Origin: Prevotella heparinolytica
GTDB lineage: Bacteria > Bacteroidota > Bacteroidia > Bacteroidales > Bacteroidaceae
NCBI RefSeq assembly: GCF_004342845.1
Contig: NZ_SLXB01000011.1
Coordinates: 1-64,000 of the forward strand
Direction: 5' to 3'
DNA: 64,000 nt
The notes under the pieces are model-generated. The model did not search any database. It was given only the letters and a program-made list of their open reading frames with translations, and had not been told where the DNA came from. A program made the position numbers and the translations under genes. Shown piece after piece: positions 46,161-55,800 of this stretch (position 1 is its first letter; every line of letters starts with the position of its first letter).

Positions 46161-47093
46161 TTACTTTTTGTGAGGGGTTTCACGCAATGTGTAGATTTTG
46201 GAACTCCATGGCGAATAGCTGCGTTTTACACGCGTAATGGTAAGCACGGTGTCTTCCACGTCGTGTACGTCGCTTTGCATTTCGTGCATAGCCATGGCAA
46301 TGGCGGCAAACACCTCGCCCGGAGCTTGTCCGAGTTGTTTCTCTTTGGCTTCCTGTTTGTCGGTGATACCTTTTGCTGTCATAGCATTGCGTGCGCTGAG
46401 GTTCACGGAAATCTTACCTACGATTTTGAATGAAATGTAAAGCAATATCAAACCAAAGAATACCACACTCATGGCCGAAATGGACATACCGATACCTGTG
46501 TTGTCATGTTCCTCAAACTTCTCCATCTTGGCATTGCTGTCGATGGTTTTGTTGTTGGTGCTTGGCGTCACATACTTGTCTGCACTTTCGCCTTTTACTT
46601 CCCATTCGGATGAAGCGTCACTGACGCGTGCGTACGATTGATTGGCTTTAAGGGTGTTGCCCGGTACAATAATCTGATCCAGCAAACTCTTGCCGGAGTC
46701 GTATAGTCCAATCCAGTTGACATTCAACGTGTCCAGCTTGAAGTTGGTATGGAATGTTCCGCGTCTCGGTTCTCCGTCAGCCCAGAAGAGTGCATGTTGG
46801 CGTGGTTTTACCAGTGTCAGGACATCACCTTTGGGGATGAAATAAGTAACGGTATCATTACCCGGACTCCAATGTTTCAGGTAGCAGCCGGCCAAGTCGG
46901 CACTGCCATATGATTTATTGAATATTTCAACCCATGCACAGTGTACGCCATAGTCGTCTTGGTAGTTACTTTCGTTGTTAACCAGCACTTCGTTCAGCAA
47001 TAGCTTTTTGTTGGATTTCTGTTCTCCGCAGGAAGAGCAAAGGCAGGCCACCAGTAACAATGAAAGAAATATTCCGATTTTTGTTTTGTTCAT
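46161..47093 (-). CDS. OadG-family gamma subunit fused to an N-terminal lamin-tail-like domain, lipoprotein
   Basis: The 310-residue protein has a lipoprotein signal (SLLLVACLCSSCG). Residues about 35-150 (LLLNEVLVNNES, CAWVEIFNKS, GDVLTLVKPRQHALFWADG) resemble a lamin tail domain. A membrane helix follows (about 190-215, MSVVFFGLILLYISFKIVG), then a cytoplasmic OadG-like tail. Ordinary OadG has about 80 residues. The small gamma subunit holds the carboxyltransferase to the membrane complex; the added exported domain suggests contact with something outside the inner membrane. The start is ATG 47093. Confidence 0.8.
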   Translation of the reverse strand: MNKTKIGIFLSLLLVACLCSSCGEQKSNKKLLLNEVLVNNESNYQDDYGVHCAWVEIFNKSYGSADLAGCYLKHWSPGNDTVTYFIPKGDVLTLVKPRQHALFWADGEPRRGTFHTNFKLDTLNVNWIGLYDSGKSLLDQIIVPGNTLKANQSYARVSDASSEWEVKGESADKYVTPSTNNKTIDSNAKMEKFEEHDNTGIGMSISAMSVVFFGLILLYISFKIVGKISVNLSARNAMTAKGITDKQEAKEKQLGQAPGEVFAAIAMAMHEMQSDVHDVEDTVLTITRVKRSYSPWSSKIYTLRETPHKK

Positions 47094-47124
47094 AATCGTT
47101 CTTGTTTTAGTGTAAAAAGCCTGA

Positions 47125-48678
47125 TTACAAAGGAATATTACCATGTTTTTTGGCCGGGTTGGACAATTTTTTTGTTTGCAGCTGCTGCAAGGCGCGGATA
47201 ATGCGGAAACGCGTGTTGCGCGGTTCGATGACATCGTCGATGTAGCCGTACTTGGCTGCATTGTAAGGATTGGCAAACAGCTTGGTATACTCGGCTTCTT
47301 TCTCTGCCAGGAACTGTGCCGGATTTTCTTGATCTTTGGCTTCGCGGGCATACAACACCTCTACGGCACCTGCGCCACCCATTACGGCGATTTCAGCAGT
47401 AGGCCAAGCATAGTTCATGTCACCGCGGAGCTGCTTACAGCTCATCACAATGTGCGAACCGCCGTACGATTTGCGAAGAGTGATGGTTACTTTGGGCACA
47501 GTGGCTTCACCGTAAGCATACAGCAACTTGGCGCCGTGCAAAATGACACCGTTGTATTCTTGTCCTGTTCCGGGAAGGAAGCCCGGCACGTCTACCAACG
47601 AAACAATGGGGATATTGAAAGCATCGCAGAAGCGGACAAAACGGGCGCCTTTGCGAGAAGCGTTGCTGTCGAGCACACCTGCCAGATACTTGGGCTGGTT
47701 GGCTACAATACCTACTGATTGTCCGTTGAATCGTGCAAAGCCGATGATAATATTCTTGGAATAGTCTTTCTGGATTTCGAGGAACTCGCCGTTATCTACG
47801 ATGGCACCGATTACTTCGTACATATCGTAAGGCTTGTTCGGATTGTCGGGGATGATGTCGTTCAGGGAATCTTCCAGACGATCGATCGGGTCAGTGCAAT
47901 CTGCATAGGGGGCTTCTTCCAAGTTGTTCTGTGGGATATAGCTTAACAGCTTGCGGATCAAAGCCAAAGCTTCTTCTTCTGTCTTGGCGGTGAAGTGTGT
48001 CACACCCGATTTGGTAGAGTGAACGCTGGCTCCGCCCAGATTTTCCTGGCTCACGTCTTCGCCTGTCACTGTCTTAACAACCTTCGGTCCTGTGAGGAAC
48101 ATGTAAGAGGTACCTTCCATCATTAGCGTGAAGTCTGTAAGGGCGGGGGAGTAAACCGCACCACCGGCACAAGGGCCGAAGATTCCGGAGATTTGAGGAA
48201 TGACTCCGGAAGCAAGGATGTTGCGTTGGAAGATTTCAGCGTAACCAGCTAATGCGTTGATGCCTTCCTGGATACGTGCGCCACCTGAATCGTTGATACC
48301 GATACAAGGTGCGCCCATCTTCATGGCCTGATCCATAATCTTGCAGATTTTCAAAGACATGGTTTCGGACAATGAACCGGCAGAAACTGTAAAATCTTGT
48401 GCAAAGATATAAACCAAACGACCTTCGATTGTTCCGCAGCCGGTTACTACACCATCGCCGGGATAATGTTTCTTCTCCATGTCGAAGTTGGTGCATCGGT
48501 GTTCTACGAACATATCCATTTCTTCGAAACTTCCTTCATCGAGAAGCATGGATATACGCTCGCGGGCCGTATATTTACCCTTCTCGTGTTGCTTTGCAAT
48601 CGCTTTTTCACCACCACCCATACGTGCGGCGGCACGGCGGTCTATAAGCTCTTTAATCTTTTCAAGTTGATTACTCAT
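47125..48678 (-). CDS. mmdA: Methylmalonyl-CoA carboxyltransferase subunit (MmdA/PccB family)
   Basis: The 517-residue protein is a biotin-dependent carboxyltransferase. [36 protein letters not shown] and [18 protein letters not shown] are the acyl-CoA and carboxybiotin pocket signatures. It transfers CO2 from methylmalonyl-CoA to biotin, giving propionyl-CoA. It sits between the epimerase and the other decarboxylase genes. Together they form the last step of the succinate-to-propionate route and conserve energy as a Na+ gradient. Confidence 0.95.
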   Translation of the reverse strand: MSNQLEKIKELIDRRAAARMGGGEKAIAKQHEKGKYTARERISMLLDEGSFEEMDMFVEHRCTNFDMEKKHYPGDGVVTGCGTIEGRLVYIFAQDFTVSAGSLSETMSLKICKIMDQAMKMGAPCIGINDSGGARIQEGINALAGYAEIFQRNILASGVIPQISGIFGPCAGGAVYSPALTDFTLMMEGTSYMFLTGPKVVKTVTGEDVSQENLGGASVHSTKSGVTHFTAKTEEEALALIRKLLSYIPQNNLEEAPYADCTDPIDRLEDSLNDIIPDNPNKPYDMYEVIGAIVDNGEFLEIQKDYSKNIIIGFARFNGQSVGIVANQPKYLAGVLDSNASRKGARFVRFCDAFNIPIVSLVDVPGFLPGTGQEYNGVILHGAKLLYAYGEATVPKVTITLRKSYGGSHIVMSCKQLRGDMNYAWPTAEIAVMGGAGAVEVLYAREAKDQENPAQFLAEKEAEYTKLFANPYNAAKYGYIDDVIEPRNTRFRIIRALQQLQTKKLSNPAKKHGNIPL

Positions 48679-48754
48679 ATTCTTATTAATGATTTATGAT
48701 TTATAAACTATGATATACTGATGCATGATTTATGACGGCGACGTCTTTATAAAT

Positions 48755-49168
48755 CTATCCTTTCTCGCAGAGTTCAGTCAGTACGCCGAGCGTTGATTTC
48801 GGATGCAGGAATGCTATGTTCATGCTTTCTGCACCTTTGCGTGGAGCCTTGTCGATGAGACGGATGCCTTTCTCCTCAGATTCTGCAAGAGCGTTGGCCA
48901 CGCCGTCTTCCACAGCAAATGCCAGATGGTGCATACCGCCGTTTCCGTTGTTCTTCTCAATGAATTTGGCAATGGTGCTCTCAGGAGAAGTAGGTTCCAG
49001 TAACTCAATCTTTACGTCGCCTACTTTCAGAAAGGCTGTTCTAACTTTCTGGTCTTCTACTGTTTCAATGTTGTAGCATTTCAGACCAAGAACGTTTTCA
49101 TAATACGGAAGGGCTTCCTCGATACTTTTAACGGCGATGCCCAAATGTTCAATGTGTGAAATCTTCAT
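48755..49168 (-). CDS. mce: Methylmalonyl-CoA epimerase
   Basis: The 137-residue protein is a glyoxalase-fold epimerase. HIEHLGIAVKSIEEALPYYE, a KIELLEPTSPES segment, GMHHLAFAVED and a late NIAFLHPKSTLGVLTEL supply the metal ligands. It interconverts (R)- and (S)-methylmalonyl-CoA between the mutase and the decarboxylase. It is the first gene of the operon; the gap to mmdA is 76 bp. Confidence 0.95.
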   Translation of the reverse strand: MKISHIEHLGIAVKSIEEALPYYENVLGLKCYNIETVEDQKVRTAFLKVGDVKIELLEPTSPESTIAKFIEKNNGNGGMHHLAFAVEDGVANALAESEEKGIRLIDKAPRKGAESMNIAFLHPKSTLGVLTELCEKG

Positions 49169-49307
49169 AACTGTATTATTTAATGTTACTTATAGTGTTT
49201 CTTAAGGTGTAAAACAGCACAAAGAAAGAAAAATCTTCCTTAATAAAGAAATTTTTCGCCAAATAATTCGTGAAGAATGGTGCTCATTCAATTCTTTGCA
49301 GAATTAT

Positions 49308-49605
49308 ATCTGAGTTCGGGATAAGTGGTTGCTTTTGCTAAAGATGAGGGGGTGGATCCTGTCGGGCGGATATTTCCTGAATGCACCGGTTTACGGTGAT
49401 TGGGGAGAAGAGAGCCTTTCAGACCGACCGCCCTTCCCCTGTCTGACAGCTGCAATCCTTTGTCGTGACAGAGGCAAGTGTTCAAGCCGACAGACACAAG
49501 TGTCTGACAAGGAAGGGGTGAATGTCTGATAACCAATGGAGTTTGACTCTAAAATACAAGCCGCCGGGTGAGGTTGTCGACCCGCTTCTTATCCCGAATT
49601 CAGAT
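49308..49605. mobile_element. Miniature inverted-repeat element, copy 3 (298 bp, 6-bp target duplication)
   Basis: The left end ATCTGAGTTCGGGATAAG and the right end read in reverse ATCTGAATTCGGGATAAG match at all but one position. AATTAT is duplicated at 49302-49307 and 49606-49611. The interior is homologous to copy 1 (15306-15607) over nearly its full length. Open frames inside look spurious. The rest of 49169-49881 holds only the TolC-gene control region. Confidence 0.85.
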
Positions 49606-49764
49606 AATTATGATAGGGAAGAAGGAGTTGCATCGTTTCAAAGCCGTGTAAAGGTGTCCTTATACGAAGAAAACGCAGGCTTGATACGGAGGATACCTAC
49701 TTGTAAAAGATGTGTATTAATGATTTTCATTTTCTGAAAAATGGGAGAAAAAGCTGCAAAGGCC

Positions 49765-49803
49765 GTCCGTAAACGAACAATCGGAGTGTCCGAAAACGAA
49801 CAC
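49765..49803 (+). promoter_or_regulatory. Paired candidate operator upstream of the TolC gene
   Basis: GTCCGTAAACGAAC (49765-49778) and GTGTCCGAAAACGAACAC (49786-49803) are two sites 23 bp apart. The second is a near-perfect palindrome around AAAA. The same motif occurs twice before the ABC export operon (20341-20378). Confidence 0.6.
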
Positions 49804-49833
49804 CCATGCCGTTTGTGTGCGCTCCGGCTTGCT

Positions 49834-49850
49834 TGGCATGGTCTTTGCCT
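49834..49850 (+). promoter_or_regulatory. Sigma-54 promoter of the TolC gene
   Basis: TTGGCATGGTCTTTGCC meets TGGCAyG-N4-TTGC, with GG (49835-49836) and GC (49847-49848) separated by exactly 10 bp. The ATG lies 34 nt downstream. Confidence 0.75.
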
Positions 49851-49881
49851 TTTTTGTCAATGATTATTTTAAAGACCTGAC

Positions 49882-51369
49882 ATGAAAAGAAAGACTTTAC
49901 TTGCAATTTGCCTCTGGATGCCGTTGGCAATCATGGCACAGAACGATACGGCGGGACATGACCGCAACATGACTTTGACGGAAGCCATTGCTTTGGCGCG
50001 TTTGCAGTCTGTGGATGCCGCCGTTGCGTTGAATGAACTGAAAACGGCTTATTGGGAATATCGTACCTTTCGGGCCGATTTGCTACCGGAAGTAAATTTT
50101 ATAGGAACATTACCTAATTATAATAAGTCGTACAGTACTTATCAAAATTCTGATGGTTCTTATGGTTTTGTGCGTAACAATACACTGGGCCTGTCGGGAA
50201 AATTTTCTATCGATCAGAATATCTGGGTTACGGGAGGGCGGTTGTCGCTGACTTCATCTCTTAATTTTATCAGGCAATTAGGCTCCGGAGGCACCAAGCA
50301 ATTTATGTCTGTGCCTGTGAACCTTGAACTGAAACAGCCCATTTTCGGGGTAAACAATTTGAAATGGAACCGCCGTATCGAGCCGGTGCGTTATGCAGAG
50401 GCCAAGGCCGCTTTTGTTACCGCCACGGAGGAAGTGACAATGAAAGCCATCACCTACTTCTTCCAGTTACTTCTGGCCAAAGAATCACTTGCTACGGCAA
50501 GGCAGAACAAAGCAAATGCCGACCGCCTTTACGAAGTGGCCATAGCCAAGCGAAAGATGGGGCAGATTTCGGAAAATGATTTGCTCCAGCTCCGGCTGAA
50601 TGCACTGCAAGGCAAGGCCGATGTGACAGAGGCGGAAAGCAATCTGAATGCTAAGATGTTCCGGCTTCGCTCTTTCCTCGGGGTGTCTGAACAGGAAAAT
50701 TTAAATCCTGTGCTTCCGGCTTCCGTTCCCGATATTAATATGGAGTACGACCGTGTGCTGAATAAGGCCTTGGAACGCAATTCGTTTGCGCAGAACATAC
50801 GTCGCCGGCAGTTGGAGGCCGATTACGCGGTGGCCGCAGCGCGGGGAAATCTGAGGAGTGTTGATTTGTTCGCCAGTGTGGGATATACCGGGCAGAACCA
50901 GAGACTGTCGGCTGCCTATCGGGATTTGCTTGATAATCAAATAGTACAGGTGGGGGTTAAAATACCGATTCTCGATTGGGGTAAGCGACGCGGCAAAGTG
51001 CAGGTGGCAAAGAGCAATCGGGAAGTTGTCCTATCAAGGATTCGGCAGGAACAGATGGATTTCAATCAAGATATTTTCTTGTTGGTGGCCAAGTTCAATA
51101 ATCAGGCAGAGCAATTAAGTATTGCCGAGGAAGCGGATGTCATTGCCGAGAAGCGTTATAGGACAAGTGTGGAAACTTTCATGATTGGTAAAATCAGTAC
51201 GCTCGACTTGAACGATGCGCAAAATTCCAAAGATGAAGCCCGTCAAAAACATATTTCCGAACTATATGATTATTGGTATTATTTGTATCAACTCCGTAGC
51301 TTGACACTGTGGGATTTTGAACGAGACACGGAATTGGAAGCCGATTTTGAAGATATCATAAGAAAGTAG
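49882..51369 (+). CDS. TolC-family outer-membrane efflux protein
   Basis: The 495-residue protein has a signal peptide (cut after MPLAIMAQ). The OEP fold shows two repeats of long helical hairpins: TLTEAIALARLQSVDAAVALNE at the start of the first (in two parts), then a VGVKIPILDWGKRRGKVQVA strand/loop and the helix QLSIAEEADVIAEKRYRTSVE. It forms the outer-membrane channel of a tripartite exporter. It is expressed from a sigma-54-type promoter and followed by its likely regulators. It is the best candidate partner for the adaptor at 20476. Confidence 0.92.
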   Translation: MKRKTLLAICLWMPLAIMAQNDTAGHDRNMTLTEAIALARLQSVDAAVALNELKTAYWEYRTFRADLLPEVNFIGTLPNYNKSYSTYQNSDGSYGFVRNNTLGLSGKFSIDQNIWVTGGRLSLTSSLNFIRQLGSGGTKQFMSVPVNLELKQPIFGVNNLKWNRRIEPVRYAEAKAAFVTATEEVTMKAITYFFQLLLAKESLATARQNKANADRLYEVAIAKRKMGQISENDLLQLRLNALQGKADVTEAESNLNAKMFRLRSFLGVSEQENLNPVLPASVPDINMEYDRVLNKALERNSFAQNIRRRQLEADYAVAAARGNLRSVDLFASVGYTGQNQRLSAAYRDLLDNQIVQVGVKIPILDWGKRRGKVQVAKSNREVVLSRIRQEQMDFNQDIFLLVAKFNNQAEQLSIAEEADVIAEKRYRTSVETFMIGKISTLDLNDAQNSKDEARQKHISELYDYWYYLYQLRSLTLWDFERDTELEADFEDIIRK

Positions 51370-51438
51370 GCAGACTTGTCTGTATTCTTTTTTTGTGAAA
51401 CTTACTCCTGCTTTATGGTGATAATCATAAAAAAAGCA

Positions 51439-51446
51439 TAATTTTG
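51439..51446 (+). promoter_or_regulatory. Separate -7 box for the regulator pair
   Basis: TAATTTTG lies 22 nt before the response-regulator ATG. It would let regulator and kinase be made without sigma-54. Confidence 0.45.
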
Positions 51447-51468
51447 TAGGGAACAAACCGTAGACTTT

Positions 51469-52824
51469 ATGATATTGATAATAGATGACGACAGTGCCGT
51501 GCGCTCTTCTCTCAGTTTTATGCTGAAGCGTGCCGGTTATGAGGTGAAAACAGCTCCGAATCCTCGTGAGGCTATGGAAATAGTGAGGAGCGAGACCCCT
51601 GCATTGATTTTGATGGATATGAATTTCACTCTTTCCACCACGGGTGAAGAGGGGCTTACACTGTTGAAACAGGTAAAAGTGTTCCATCCTGATGTGCCTG
51701 TTATTCTGATGACGGCGTGGGGAAGCATTCAGCTGGCTGTGCAGGGAATGCAGGCGGGGGCATTCGACTTCATCACCAAGCCTTGGAATAATGCAGCCCT
51801 TTTGCAACGCATCGAGACGGCTCTTGCACTTTCTTCTCCATCCGAAGGAGGGTGTGGGGCGCAGGGAATGTCGCTGAACCGCAGCCATATCATCGGTAAG
51901 TCAAAAGGGCTGATGGAGGTGCTGGATACCGTGGCACGCATTGCCCCTACCAATGCTTCCGTGCTGATTACGGGCGAAAGCGGGACAGGAAAAGAGTTGA
52001 TTGCCGAAGCCATACATATCAACAGTCGGCGTGCGAAGCAACCTTTTGTCAAAGTCAATCTTGGCGGTATCTCTCAGAGCTTGTTCGAAAGCGAAATGTT
52101 CGGGCATAAGAAAGGGGCGTTTACCGATGCGAGTACCGACCGTATAGGGCGTTTTGAACTGGCCAATAAAGGTACCATCTTTCTGGATGAGATAGGCGAT
52201 CTTGATTTATCCTGTCAGGTAAAGCTGCTGCGTGTGTTGCAGGATCAGACGTTCGAAGTGTTGGGCGACAGTCGTCCGCGTAGGGCTGACGTGCGTGTGG
52301 TTTCGGCCACTAATGCCGATTTGTCCAAGATGGTTTCCGAACGCACGTTCCGCGAAGACCTCTTCTATCGTATAAACCTGATTACCGTAAAACTTCCTTC
52401 CTTAAGGGAACGGCGCGAAGACATACCTTTGTTGGCACGTCACTTTGCCGATCGTCAGGCGGAAATCAACGGCTTGCCGCATACCGATTTTTCGGCGGAT
52501 GCCTTGAACTTCCTGTCACACCTGCCTTATCCGGGCAATATACGCGAACTGAAGAATCTGGTGGAGCGCACCATCCTGATTTGTGGAAAAACTGTGCTCG
52601 ATGCCTCCGACTTTGATTCCCAATGCCAGAGGCGTGACGAGCCGGCAAAAGCCTCTGAAAGAACAGCGTTTGCAGGTATGACACTGGACGAGATAGAGCG
52701 GCAGACGATTTTGCAGGCGTTGGAACAGCATAAGGGTAATCTCAGCCAAGTAGCTGTAGCGTTGGGCATCAGTCGTGCTGCACTATATCGGAGGCTGGAA
52801 AAATATAATATAAATTATGAATGA
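51469..52824 (+). CDS. Sigma-54-dependent response regulator (NtrC family)
   Basis: The 451-residue protein has a receiver domain (Asp50 in ALILMDMNF), an AAA+ domain with [15 protein letters not shown] (Walker A) and FLDEIGDL (Walker B), and a Fis-type helix-turn-helix at the end ([20 protein letters not shown]). The sigma-54 contact loop reads GAFTDA where most activators have GAFTGA. Phosphorylation should trigger oligomerisation and opening of sigma-54 promoters. Likely targets are the two promoters at 49834 and 20418. Its cognate kinase follows 46 bp downstream. Confidence 0.95.
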   Translation: MILIIDDDSAVRSSLSFMLKRAGYEVKTAPNPREAMEIVRSETPALILMDMNFTLSTTGEEGLTLLKQVKVFHPDVPVILMTAWGSIQLAVQGMQAGAFDFITKPWNNAALLQRIETALALSSPSEGGCGAQGMSLNRSHIIGKSKGLMEVLDTVARIAPTNASVLITGESGTGKELIAEAIHINSRRAKQPFVKVNLGGISQSLFESEMFGHKKGAFTDASTDRIGRFELANKGTIFLDEIGDLDLSCQVKLLRVLQDQTFEVLGDSRPRRADVRVVSATNADLSKMVSERTFREDLFYRINLITVKLPSLRERREDIPLLARHFADRQAEINGLPHTDFSADALNFLSHLPYPGNIRELKNLVERTILICGKTVLDASDFDSQCQRRDEPAKASERTAFAGMTLDEIERQTILQALEQHKGNLSQVAVALGISRAALYRRLEKYNINYE

Positions 52825-52870
52825 CGGATGAAACGCCATGCGTCATTTGTACTTATAATCATCACGAACC

Positions 52871-54184
52871 GTGCGTATTAAATTTTTCTTTTTCATCCTT
52901 GTCCTTTTTTTATTGGCTCTGAGCGGAGTGCTGGCTTATATACTGGACGGAAAACAATCCTTGCATCTTTATTTGCTGGAGGGACTCATCGTTTTTATTC
53001 TGGTCTATCTGATAGTGTTCTATAATAAAATAGTGAAACCGATGAACACAATCGGAAGTGGCATGGAGTTGTTGCGCGAACAAGACTTCAGCAGTCGGCT
53101 TAGCCGGGTGGGGCAATATGAGGCAGACCGCATTGTGAATATCTTTAACCGTATGATGGAACAGCTCAAAAATGAGCGTTTGCGGCTGCGTGAGCAGAAT
53201 CACTTTCTGGATTTGTTGATTCAGGCCTCGCCGATGGGAGTAATTATTACCACACTCGACGGTGATGTGTCGCAATTGAACCCGATGGCGGTGAAAATGC
53301 TGGGAGTGCGGCCGGAGGAAGCCATGAACAAACAGTTGGGGCAAATAGATTCTCCTTTGGCGGCAGAGTTGGCTGCAATCCCTAAAGAGATGACTTCGGT
53401 GGTGCGTCTCAATGATTCCAATATTTACAAGTGTACCCATTCTTCATTTGTTGACAGAGGGTTCAAGCACCCGTTTTTCTTGATAGAGCGCATGACGGAG
53501 GAGGTGATGCGTGCCGAGAAACGTGCGTATGAGAAAGTAATCCGAATGATTGCGCACGAAGTGAACAATACCACTGCCGGCATCACCTCTACGCTCGATA
53601 CAGTGGAGCAGGCGCTTTCCGAAGAGAGCGGGATGGAAGATATTTGCGACGTGATGCGCGTCTGTACCGACCGTTGCTTCTCCATGAGCCGTTTCATCAC
53701 TCGCTTTGCCGACGTGGTAAAGATTCCCGAACCTACATTGTCTCCTGTCCGGCTGAATGAGCTGGTATCTATGTGCAAGCGCTTTATGGAAGGTATGTGC
53801 AATGACCGCAATATCTCTTTGCAGTTGGAGTGTAATCCGGAGGTTGACATGGTTCGCCTTGACGTATCTCTTTTTGAACAGGTCTTGGTGAACATCATCA
53901 AGAATGCTGTCGAAAGCATAGAAAGCAATTCTGATAATATGCAGAAACCGGGAGAAATAATCGTGAGGACCGCAACTCCCGTTTCCGTTGAGGTCATTGA
54001 CAATGGCCCCGGCATAAGCAAGGAAGTGGAGGCAAAACTCTTCAGTCCCTTCTTCTCTACTAAACCGCACGGGCAGGGAATCGGGTTAGTGTTTATCCGG
54101 GAGGTTTTGAGCCGACATGGATGTACTTTTTCTCTGCGTACTTACAACGACGGATTGACCCGCTTCCGTATATCATTTCCGTGA
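52871..54184 (+). CDS. Sensor histidine kinase partner of the sigma-54 activator
   Basis: The 437-residue kinase has two N-terminal helices with a very short periplasmic loop (about residues 5-50), a HAMP segment, a PAS domain (ASPMGVIITTLDGDVSQLNP) and a kinase core. The His box is RMIAHEVNNTTAGI (His229), followed by NIIKNAVES, IDNGPGIS and GQGIGLVF. The small loop suggests sensing of the membrane rather than a soluble ligand. The only sensible start is GTG 52871. A palindromic 22-bp array follows the stop. Confidence 0.92.
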   Translation: MRIKFFFFILVLFLLALSGVLAYILDGKQSLHLYLLEGLIVFILVYLIVFYNKIVKPMNTIGSGMELLREQDFSSRLSRVGQYEADRIVNIFNRMMEQLKNERLRLREQNHFLDLLIQASPMGVIITTLDGDVSQLNPMAVKMLGVRPEEAMNKQLGQIDSPLAAELAAIPKEMTSVVRLNDSNIYKCTHSSFVDRGFKHPFFLIERMTEEVMRAEKRAYEKVIRMIAHEVNNTTAGITSTLDTVEQALSEESGMEDICDVMRVCTDRCFSMSRFITRFADVVKIPEPTLSPVRLNELVSMCKRFMEGMCNDRNISLQLECNPEVDMVRLDVSLFEQVLVNIIKNAVESIESNSDNMQKPGEIIVRTATPVSVEVIDNGPGISKEVEAKLFSPFFSTKPHGQGIGLVFIREVLSRHGCTFSLRTYNDGLTRFRISFP

Positions 54185-54192
54185 TGTGTTTT

Positions 54193-54299
54193 TACGCTTG
54201 TACAAGTGTGAGGCTACGGTTGTACAAGCGTAACCCTATACTTGTACAACCGTAGCCTTACAGTTGTACAAGTGAGGGCTTACACTTGTATAAGTGTAA
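54193..54299. repeat. Palindromic tandem array, period exactly 22 bp, five units
   Basis: TTGTACAA begins at 54198, 54220, 54242 and 54264, with TTGTATAA at 54286. GGCTACGGTTGTACAAG (54212-54228) is inverted against CTTGTACAACCGTAGCC (54241-54257) over 17 bp. It lies 3' of the kinase and faces the convergent paaK. The rest of 54300-54447 holds nothing I recognise. Confidence 0.92.
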
Positions 54300-54447
54300 A
54301 TCGCTCATTCTTAGTATGTGAATTTGAGGTTGTGTACATGCGATTGTCCCCTCATCCCTTTCTTGCATAGATTGTATGCGGAGCTTGGAACAAGGGGAAT
54401 TATCTTGGTGTTTCGTAACCTTGTTATAGTTGCGGAGGCTTTTATGT

Positions 54448-55755
54448 TTATCTGTTGTCTCGCAAGTCTCTTACTCTGACAGCTTTTCCTTCGCTTTGAG
54501 GCAGAGACCCTTTCTTGACAAGCCGTAGTTTGGGAGTGACTAAGACTTCATCTTTCAATTGGCGGGTAATCTCTTTACGGACTTTTTCCAATTCAATGTA
54601 ATTGTCGGTAGAAAGATCGCTGATCTCCACCTCCACAATCATCTCGTCCTGGTTATTCACCGTTTCGAGTGTGATGAGGTAATTACTACCTAATTCGGGG
54701 AACTGCACCAACACTTTTTCCACCTGCATGGGGAAAATATTGACCCCTTTGATGATGAACATGTCATCGCTGCGGCCTTTGATGCGATCGATGCGGAGAT
54801 GGGTACGCCCGCAAGGACACCGACCGGGCAGAATACGTGTAAGGTCGCGCGTGCGATAACGTATAAGCGGCATCATTTCACGGTCCAGCGTTGTCAGCAC
54901 CAACTCGCCGATTTCACCTTCCGGCACGGGTTCTCCCGTTTCGGGATTGATGATTTCAACAAGATAGCAATCTTCCCAAAAGTGCATTCCATTTTGTTCG
55001 GTACACTCGAAAGCTACTCCCGGACCATTCATTTCTGTCATGCCAAAGCTATTGTAGGCCTTAACGCCGAGCATGTGCTCTATCTTCTTCCGTTGTTCGT
55101 CGGTATGAGGTTCGGCACCGATCAGAAGAGTTTTTAAACTTGTGGCGGCAGGGGCTATCCCCTCTTCCTGAAAGACTTCGGCCAAACGTATCGCATAGCT
55201 GGGGATGGCGTGAAGGGCCGTAGTCTTGAAATCGGTGATGAATTTGATCTGACGTTTGCTGTTGCCGGCTGCTGCCGGTACGGTCAGTGCGCCCAGACGT
55301 TCGGCACCATATTGAAAACCTAATCCTCCGGTGAACATTCCATAACCGGAACTGTTCTGGAAAACATCGGTTTTTCGGAGTCCCACCATGTAGAGGCAAC
55401 GAGCCACCAAGTTTGCCCAAGAGTCCAAGTCGTGTTGCGAATGTACAATGACGGTAGGAGTTCCTGTCGTACCGCTGGAAGAGTGAATGCGCACACCGTC
55501 TTCGTGCATATTGCCGGCTACCAGTCCGAAAGGATAATGGGCACGCATATCGGCCTTAGTGGTAAAGGGGATTTTGCGTATATCTTCTACGGACTGAAAG
55601 CTGTCGGCAGTGATGTTGTGTTGTTGAAAAACGGTTTTATAAAAAGGAGAGTTGGCAGCTATGGTGATAGTCTTTTTAAGTCGTTGAAGTTGTAACTCCC
55701 GTAGTTTTTCACGGGACATCGTTTCAATCTCCTCTTCCCAGTATTTGTTATTCAT
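54448..55755 (-). CDS. paaK: Phenylacetate-CoA ligase
   Basis: The 435-residue adenylate-forming enzyme shows HSSSGTTGTPTVIVHS (P-loop), YNSFGMTEMNGPGVAFEC and RYRTRDLTRILPGRCPCGRT. It activates aryl acetates with ATP and CoA, or runs in reverse. It is the last gene of iorA-iorB-paaK, which indicates work on arylacetyl-CoA made from, or used for, aromatic 2-oxoacids. Confidence 0.93.
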   Translation of the reverse strand: MNNKYWEEEIETMSREKLRELQLQRLKKTITIAANSPFYKTVFQQHNITADSFQSVEDIRKIPFTTKADMRAHYPFGLVAGNMHEDGVRIHSSSGTTGTPTVIVHSQHDLDSWANLVARCLYMVGLRKTDVFQNSSGYGMFTGGLGFQYGAERLGALTVPAAAGNSKRQIKFITDFKTTALHAIPSYAIRLAEVFQEEGIAPAATSLKTLLIGAEPHTDEQRKKIEHMLGVKAYNSFGMTEMNGPGVAFECTEQNGMHFWEDCYLVEIINPETGEPVPEGEIGELVLTTLDREMMPLIRYRTRDLTRILPGRCPCGRTHLRIDRIKGRSDDMFIIKGVNIFPMQVEKVLVQFPELGSNYLITLETVNNQDEMIVEVEISDLSTDNYIELEKVRKEITRQLKDEVLVTPKLRLVKKGSLPQSEGKAVRVRDLRDNR

Positions 55756-55800
55756 GGTCTTTTTTATTAGAATAGTCGGAGTATGTGGTTCATAAATGGT

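Noticed and set aside
47094-47351. N-terminal extension of the OadG-family protein
   Set aside because: It lies inside mmdA in another frame, and a clean lipoprotein signal begins at 47093.
49288-49536. Small proteins inside the miniature elements (also 15263-15538)
   Set aside because: They run across element borders, are rich in odd residues and are conserved only because the DNA repeat is; no functional motif.
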